Assembly: GCA_000934455.1 (NCBI GenBank)
Contig: KN888561.1
Span: forward strand, 39,868 to 63,788
DNA: 23,921 nt
From: Apostichopus parvimensis
Taxonomy: Eukaryota > Echinodermata > Holothuroidea > Aspidochirotida > Stichopodidae
Direction of reading: 5' to 3'
The notes under the pieces are model-generated. The model was not told the origin of the DNA, did not search any database, and saw nothing but the letters and a program-made list of their open reading frames with translations. A program made the position numbers and the translations under genes. Shown piece by piece: positions 20,012-23,921 of the stretch (position 1 is its first letter; the number at the start of each line of letters is the position of its first letter).

Positions 20012-20248
20012 ATTTCCAAGAGTGGTACAGTGTGAACATATTCCATAGCTATTGTTCTACAGGTATCTCTCTGTATGTTAAACTTATAAAAACTGACACA
20101 GGGCCTCATAATAAACCTCCTTGAGTTGTAACCATCATTTCCAAGAGTGGTACATATCCCATAGCTCTTGTTCTACAGGTATCTCTCTGTATGTTACACT
20201 ATAAAAACTGACACAGGGCCTCATAATAAACCTAGAAATGTAACCATC
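20012..20248 (+). repeat. Tandem duplication, about 125-bp unit
   Basis: Units 20012-20136 and 20137-20248 both read ATTTCCAAGAGTGGTACA, then CCATAGCT, TTGTTCTACAGGTATCTCTC, AAAACTGACACAGGGCCTCA and GTAACCATC. The second unit has small deletions. There is no coding frame across both. Confidence 0.88.
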
Positions 20249-20279
20249 GTTCATGAAATGACTTGATTGGAGTTGTACA

Positions 20280-20435
20280 GTATGTCACTTCTCTATTACC
20301 TGTCTCTATTCTACACATGGACTCTAATCTACCTAGTCTACAAAAGTTGGTAAACATGTTAGCACTGCTCCCCAACTGATACACATTGAAGGGCCAACGC
20401 CCTCTTCTCCTCCAAATCTACCATTTCCGAATGCT
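20280..20435 (+). repeat. Dispersed repeat, copy 9
   Basis: The copy reads CTCTATTACCTGTCTCTATTC, CATGTTAGCACTGCTCCCC, AACGCCCTC and CCTCCAAATCTACCATTTC, keeping family word order. Confidence 0.6.
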
Positions 20436-21014
20436 TACAACAGCAGTTCCAGTGTAATTTGCATCTACCGTAACATGTCCTTGCTTTAAAAGCCCCTTTT
20501 TTTGGTGAAATGAGTTGATCAGGAAATGTGCGTCCTCATTTGACAAGGACAAGATTTTTAGTATATTTGCTCTTTGAAAACTTTAACCCAAAGCTGTTGC
20601 GGTAAATTAATATTTAATCGTCAGAGCTATAGGTTTTCCAATCCCTTCATTAAAGTACAATTGTTATTACTTAAAATCAAAATCAGATGCTGTATCCTTT
20701 CCTGATTTTTTATCTGAAGTCAAAGACTGTACACAAAGTCATCTATATATTGTTAATATTCTAATGGTGAATTTGTCTCTTATAGCCCTCAAATTGTGTC
20801 TTGATTCAGCCAATGCAGGGAACAATGTTTTGAATCATTTTTTAGTTGTTGTCAGTGCCTCCATGGTATTGATCTGTGTCACAACTTCTTGATGATATTT
20901 CATTGACAAAAATGGTTGCCATGGTAACATGAAAACTTGCTCAGATTGCCTGGACAGGCTTCAATATCATATTGGTTTATTAGACTGTTTTGCTTTTATA
21001 AATGCATTCGACAC

Positions 21015-21052
21015 TACAAAATAAAAAAAATAAAAAAAAAAAATAAAAAAAA
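21015..21052 (+). repeat. A-rich tract
   Basis: Nearly pure A with scattered T (AATAAAAAAAATAAAA pattern). It may be a retroposon poly-A tail, but no element body is recognisable upstream. Confidence 0.6.
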
Positions 21053-21448
21053 CACCTGTGGATATCTTCTTCAACACTTATTTTAGTCAGTTTGGGTTTT
21101 TAACTTGAAATGTTTCTTTGGAATAAGTCAAACCTTGATATAACTGTAGCTTTATGTTTGACAATATGTTACAGAATGAAATGCCATTCAATCAGAATTG
21201 CTTAAAAAAACAGAAATTTCCAAAATAAGGATATCAGGGGAATGAGTAGAACTTGAGAGTAAACTTCAGACACTCAGAAGTATTGACAGATTCAGTTGGA
21301 AAACAATTTGATCACAATATAACTATATCCCTCAAACTAATAGATGCACATGGTTACATCAATTGGGACAATTTTTCACTTTTTGGCGCAGAAATGACAC
21401 TGCCTCACTATAGGATATAACTCCCTTGGTCCCACTTGGTGTTTGCGG

Positions 21449-21472
21449 AGGGGGGGGGGAGAAGGGGGCTAT
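21449..21472 (+). repeat. Poly-G run of 10 with G-rich tail
   Basis: Positions 21450-21459 are G, followed by AGAAGGGGGC. It is a low-complexity tract. Confidence 0.8.
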
Positions 21473-21874
21473 GGAGTTTGTTTAAAGGCAGTTATGTCTT
21501 TTCTGTAATGGCTGAGTATATTGCAGGCCACAAATTACATTTTTAACCAAATTGCTAAAAATAAAAGAACTACTGGCTTAAATCAAGTTCCCACTGTCAT
21601 TTCCTGAATTTCAAACCTCAGTTACTATGCAGGCTTATGGGAGCTGCCCGATAACAATTACTGATGATAAGTCTAAATATAGCTCGCTTAATGTCTTTGA
21701 AACATAGCCAGCTTAATAAATTACATTAGTTTCCATTGGTCATTGGTGCTGTAGTACAGTGTATGACACCATTGAGTAATTTAATCGTCGAGTGTTTCAA
21801 GTTTTTGTTACCTGTGTGTTTTGAAACAGATACATACAGTAAAATATAGTATCATACACTATATAATAATAAAA

Positions 21875-21945
21875 ATGTAGATTAATAAAGCGCCACTCCA
21901 GGAAGCGAGTAACTGCCCATGGCGCTTCACAAAGTGGAAAGCATC
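21875..21945. repeat. AAGCGCCA/TGGCGCTT short inverted-repeat module
   Basis: AAGCGCCA (21888-21895) and TGGCGCTT (21920-21927) form an 8-bp perfect stem around a 24-base loop, preceded by AATAATAAAAAT. I recall similar AATAAT-AAAGCGCC...GGCGCTTTACA modules as common repeats in marine invertebrate genomes, but cannot name the family. Confidence 0.4.
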
Positions 21946-22949
21946 AACAGTGAAATGCAGAACAGAAACAATGAGTCTTCAGTCAACTCTTAAAAGTTGA
22001 TAGATTTGAACAAGTAGTCTGATCACTATATACCATTTTAAGTTTCATTATTTGAGAATCATTTCATAAAAGTGATGGGTTTGTTATTTAATTTAGGTGA
22101 ATTGCAAAGTACAACATTAAACTACAAAAATCAGATGAAGGGAATGCACAATGTTTGGGCCAAATCGTTTTTATTGCGACAGACCAAATTCGTCAGACAT
22201 TTTTACCGTTGTAGTGTTTTTCCCACGTTAGGAGACAATTACATACCTTTAAGTAAGTATTTAAATAAGAAACCAACACACTTCAGCAACATACAAAAAA
22301 TAAATAGGTAATAAAATATCACTAAATTGACATAGCAACACCATTTATTAATGGGACACACAGAATCGACTATAAAGAGGTTATCAGAACCATTAAACAT
22401 TTTAATAGTTTAGTAGAACTCCTTATCTGTATTAACTGTTTCAAAACTACTGTACATGCATATATTAAACATCATGAGTACAATTCGGATGCCTTAGCGT
22501 TGCCAAAAAAAACACCTTTTTATTTTGACCTTTCAAATTGAAATTAAATAGTAAACACATACAATGTTACACATTTTATGTATACTTAACCAGGAAATCC
22601 CAAGCTCAATGTGCAGTTAGTTATATTGGATTATTCCAATAATGCAAACTGTACTAATTAATCAACTTTTAAATGTTGTCACATTTTGCAAAGTTTCACA
22701 TAACTCTAACTTCAGATCAGTTCCCTCACTTTGTATTCATTTAAGTTTGAAGCGTATGTGACAGATTCAATTGTAGAACAAACGAAACAAGTTAGATCTC
22801 CCTCAATTAAAAATTGTATGTGTTATTTTTATACATAACAGGATGGGCTGCTGAAAGTGATTCTTGGAAATTTGAGTTTGTCATCGTTTGAAAGCAATGT
22901 TAGAGTTATACAGTATGAACTTTCTATTAGATGAACAATGCAGATAATA

Positions 22950-23060
22950 TGACAATGACAACAATTTATTTCCAGCAATTGTGTTCAGTACATGAATGTT
23001 TAACAAAGTATAAACGAATATTTTGATATACAATACAATTTATAGAGACAGGTACAAAAA
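22950..23060. repeat. AT-rich stretch, possible retroelement 3' end
   Basis: ACAATGACAACAATTTATTTCC is followed by AT-rich sequence ending in a run of A at about 23057-23068. Read on the minus strand it gives AAATAAATTGTTGTCATTGT. No coding remnant is seen, so this is a weak call. Confidence 0.25.
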
Positions 23061-23219
23061 AAAAAAATCATCATGTTAATTGATATACAATATTTAAGCT
23101 ATACAAATGCATGGAAAAGGAAAAAAAAGAAGCACAATGCTTATAGAATGTTTTCCCCATTTGAATATGATAAATATATTCATATACTGGAGAGAAATTG
23201 GTGAAAGGAAACAAACTCC

Positions 23220-23275
23220 AAAATAAAAGTAAATAATATAAAAAAAAGAAGAAGAAAAGAAAAAAAAGAAAATGA
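23220..23275 (+). repeat. A/AAG-rich low-complexity tract
   Basis: An A-rich purine run (AAAAAAAAGAAGAAGAAAAG pattern) about 120 bp before the exon at 23395. The C/T-rich tract just before the acceptor is separate. Confidence 0.7.
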
Positions 23276-23394
23276 ATTTGTCGCAAATTAATACAGTAAA
23301 AACTGGAACTATTCAGATGTGATTGGATGCTCACCTCATTATGATAACAAAATTATTCCTTTTCCTTCCCCCCTCTGTCTGTCTTGATCTTTAG

Positions 23395-23560
23395 GATCCG
23401 AGGGTCTCGTACGAGCAGTTCTGTTCCTGGTTGCTCCGTAACATCCACGTCATGAAACTATCGGCCTGGCTCTTGGAAGAGGGGAGTCGGAAAGGTCTTC
23501 GTCTGTCGGATGAGAGCGATACTCCCACCTTCTACCAGACCCTGGCAGGGGTCACGCATT
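23395..23560 (+). CDS. USP32: USP32 orthologue, internal exon (fourth in window), coding continues beyond window
   Basis: This exon follows TCTTGATCTTTAG and encodes 55 residues plus one base of a split codon. It opens DPRVSYEQFCSWLLRN, passes through LSAWLLEEG and closes SDTPTFYQTLAGVTH. The closing 15 residues match my memory of human USP32 exactly, and W-LL-G with the preceding Y-F-WL pattern is also shared. This is the strongest evidence for the gene call. The donor is CATT|GTAAGA. The next codon would begin with T, compatible with the Leu that follows H in human USP32. Downstream EF-hands, DUSP and ubiquitin-like regions and the Cys/His catalytic domain are not in the window, so nothing can be said about catalytic integrity. 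Confidence 0.95.
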
Positions 23561-23921
23561 GTAAGATATTACGTTAACGAGTTACCCTTACTTTTTGTAA
23601 ACTGTCTGAGATGAGAGAGATTGCCCGACTTAATCCATCTAGTGTTAGTGTTAGTGACCTGTAAGTGCTAGTATTTAAAGAAGAGACAAGGTCCCCGAGG
23701 GCTTAAAATATTAAAACAGGTTACCAGTTCACTCTAGACATGGTAGGGTGAGAGAATGCTGAGGTTGTGAGAAGCCAGGTAAGCCAGTCACTCATAAATA
23801 TTCACAACTGTTAGATTTTTGGCGTCTATTTTTTACTATGACATTATCGAGGCAGAATCACCCATCAAGAATCGAAACTTGTGTTTTTTTATGAAGTTCC
23901 AAGTGGAAGGAAACATGTACA
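23561..23921 (+). other. Start of the next USP32 intron
   Basis: The sequence begins GTAAGA directly after the exon and continues to the window edge. It contains a minus-oriented copy of the dispersed repeat at about 23700-23800 and nothing else recognisable. Confidence 0.8.
23695..23805 (-). repeat. Dispersed repeat, copy 10
   Basis: The minus-strand copy reads AAACAGGTTACCAGTTCACTC, TAGACATGGTAGGGTGAG, GAATGCTGAGGTTGTGAGAAG, CCAGGTAAGCCAGTCACTC, ending AAATATTCACAA. It is close to copy 3 in sequence. Confidence 0.68.

Larger units (their letters stand above)
15749..23394 (+). other. USP32 intron, 7,646 bp
   Basis: The intron runs from GTGAGT to TTTAG in phase 0. It carries a partial dispersed repeat, a hAT-terminus-like scrap, a 45-bp minisatellite, a 125-bp tandem duplication, poly-C and poly-G runs and AT-rich tracts. 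I see nothing beyond ordinary AT-rich intron sequence in 15900-17970, 18820-19990, 20440-21440, 21480-21870 or 22070-22950. Confidence 0.85.

Noticed and set aside
1..23921. tRNA, rRNA or other structured RNA genes
   Set aside because: No B-box-like GGTTCRANTCC with a matching acceptor stem, and no rRNA-like conserved stretch, was found by eye on either strand.

Overview
This window is metazoan nuclear DNA: long GT-AG introns, low gene density, AT-rich sequence with many simple repeats, and several families of transposable-element relics. The one host gene I can support is the N-terminal part of a ubiquitin carboxyl-terminal hydrolase 32 (USP32) orthologue on the + strand. Four internal coding exons (2581-2708, 14994-15099, 15624-15748, 23395-23560) join in one open frame of about 174 codons. 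They carry conserved landmarks, including SDTPTFYQTLAGVTH in the last exon. The initiator exon lies upstream of the window, and the EF-hands, DUSP domain and catalytic USP domain lie downstream. Exon divergence and repeat style suggest a marine invertebrate deuterostome, perhaps an echinoderm, but the phylum is a weak inference.

Layout: 1-2580 is the end of an upstream intron and holds a decayed tandem array with a period of about 145 bp (about 1070-2240), carrying AGGTCA half-sites. The 12.3-kb intron 2709-14993 holds copies of a dispersed short repeat on both strands (including a perfect 45-bp inverted repeat at 4541-4779), a 2.62-kb DNA transposon relic (5990-8609), a C-rich tract, and a 1.34-kb non-autonomous hAT-like element (10170-11512) with a perfect 8-bp target-site duplication. 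The 524-bp intron 15100-15623 is nearly featureless. The 7.6-kb intron 15749-23394 holds a hAT-terminus-like scrap, a 45-bp minisatellite with 135-bp higher-order structure (17977-18815), a 125-bp tandem duplication and AT-rich tracts.

The most notable find is the 2.62-kb element. It has short terminal inverted repeats (GGGCAATTCCAYG), a possible ATAT target-site duplication, and a degraded minus-strand protein of an uncharacterised animal transposase-like family (HGKGPVDGIGGAVK motif) that has lost its central core. Eight copies of CGGTTACTCACGTTACA or near-identical forms cluster near the two ends, all in the same orientation, which is unusual for subterminal transposase-binding repeats.

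No prokaryotic-type operon, CRISPR array, rRNA or tRNA gene was seen. Apart from the USP32 exons and the transposon pseudogene, the small ORFs look like chance frames in intron or repeat DNA.
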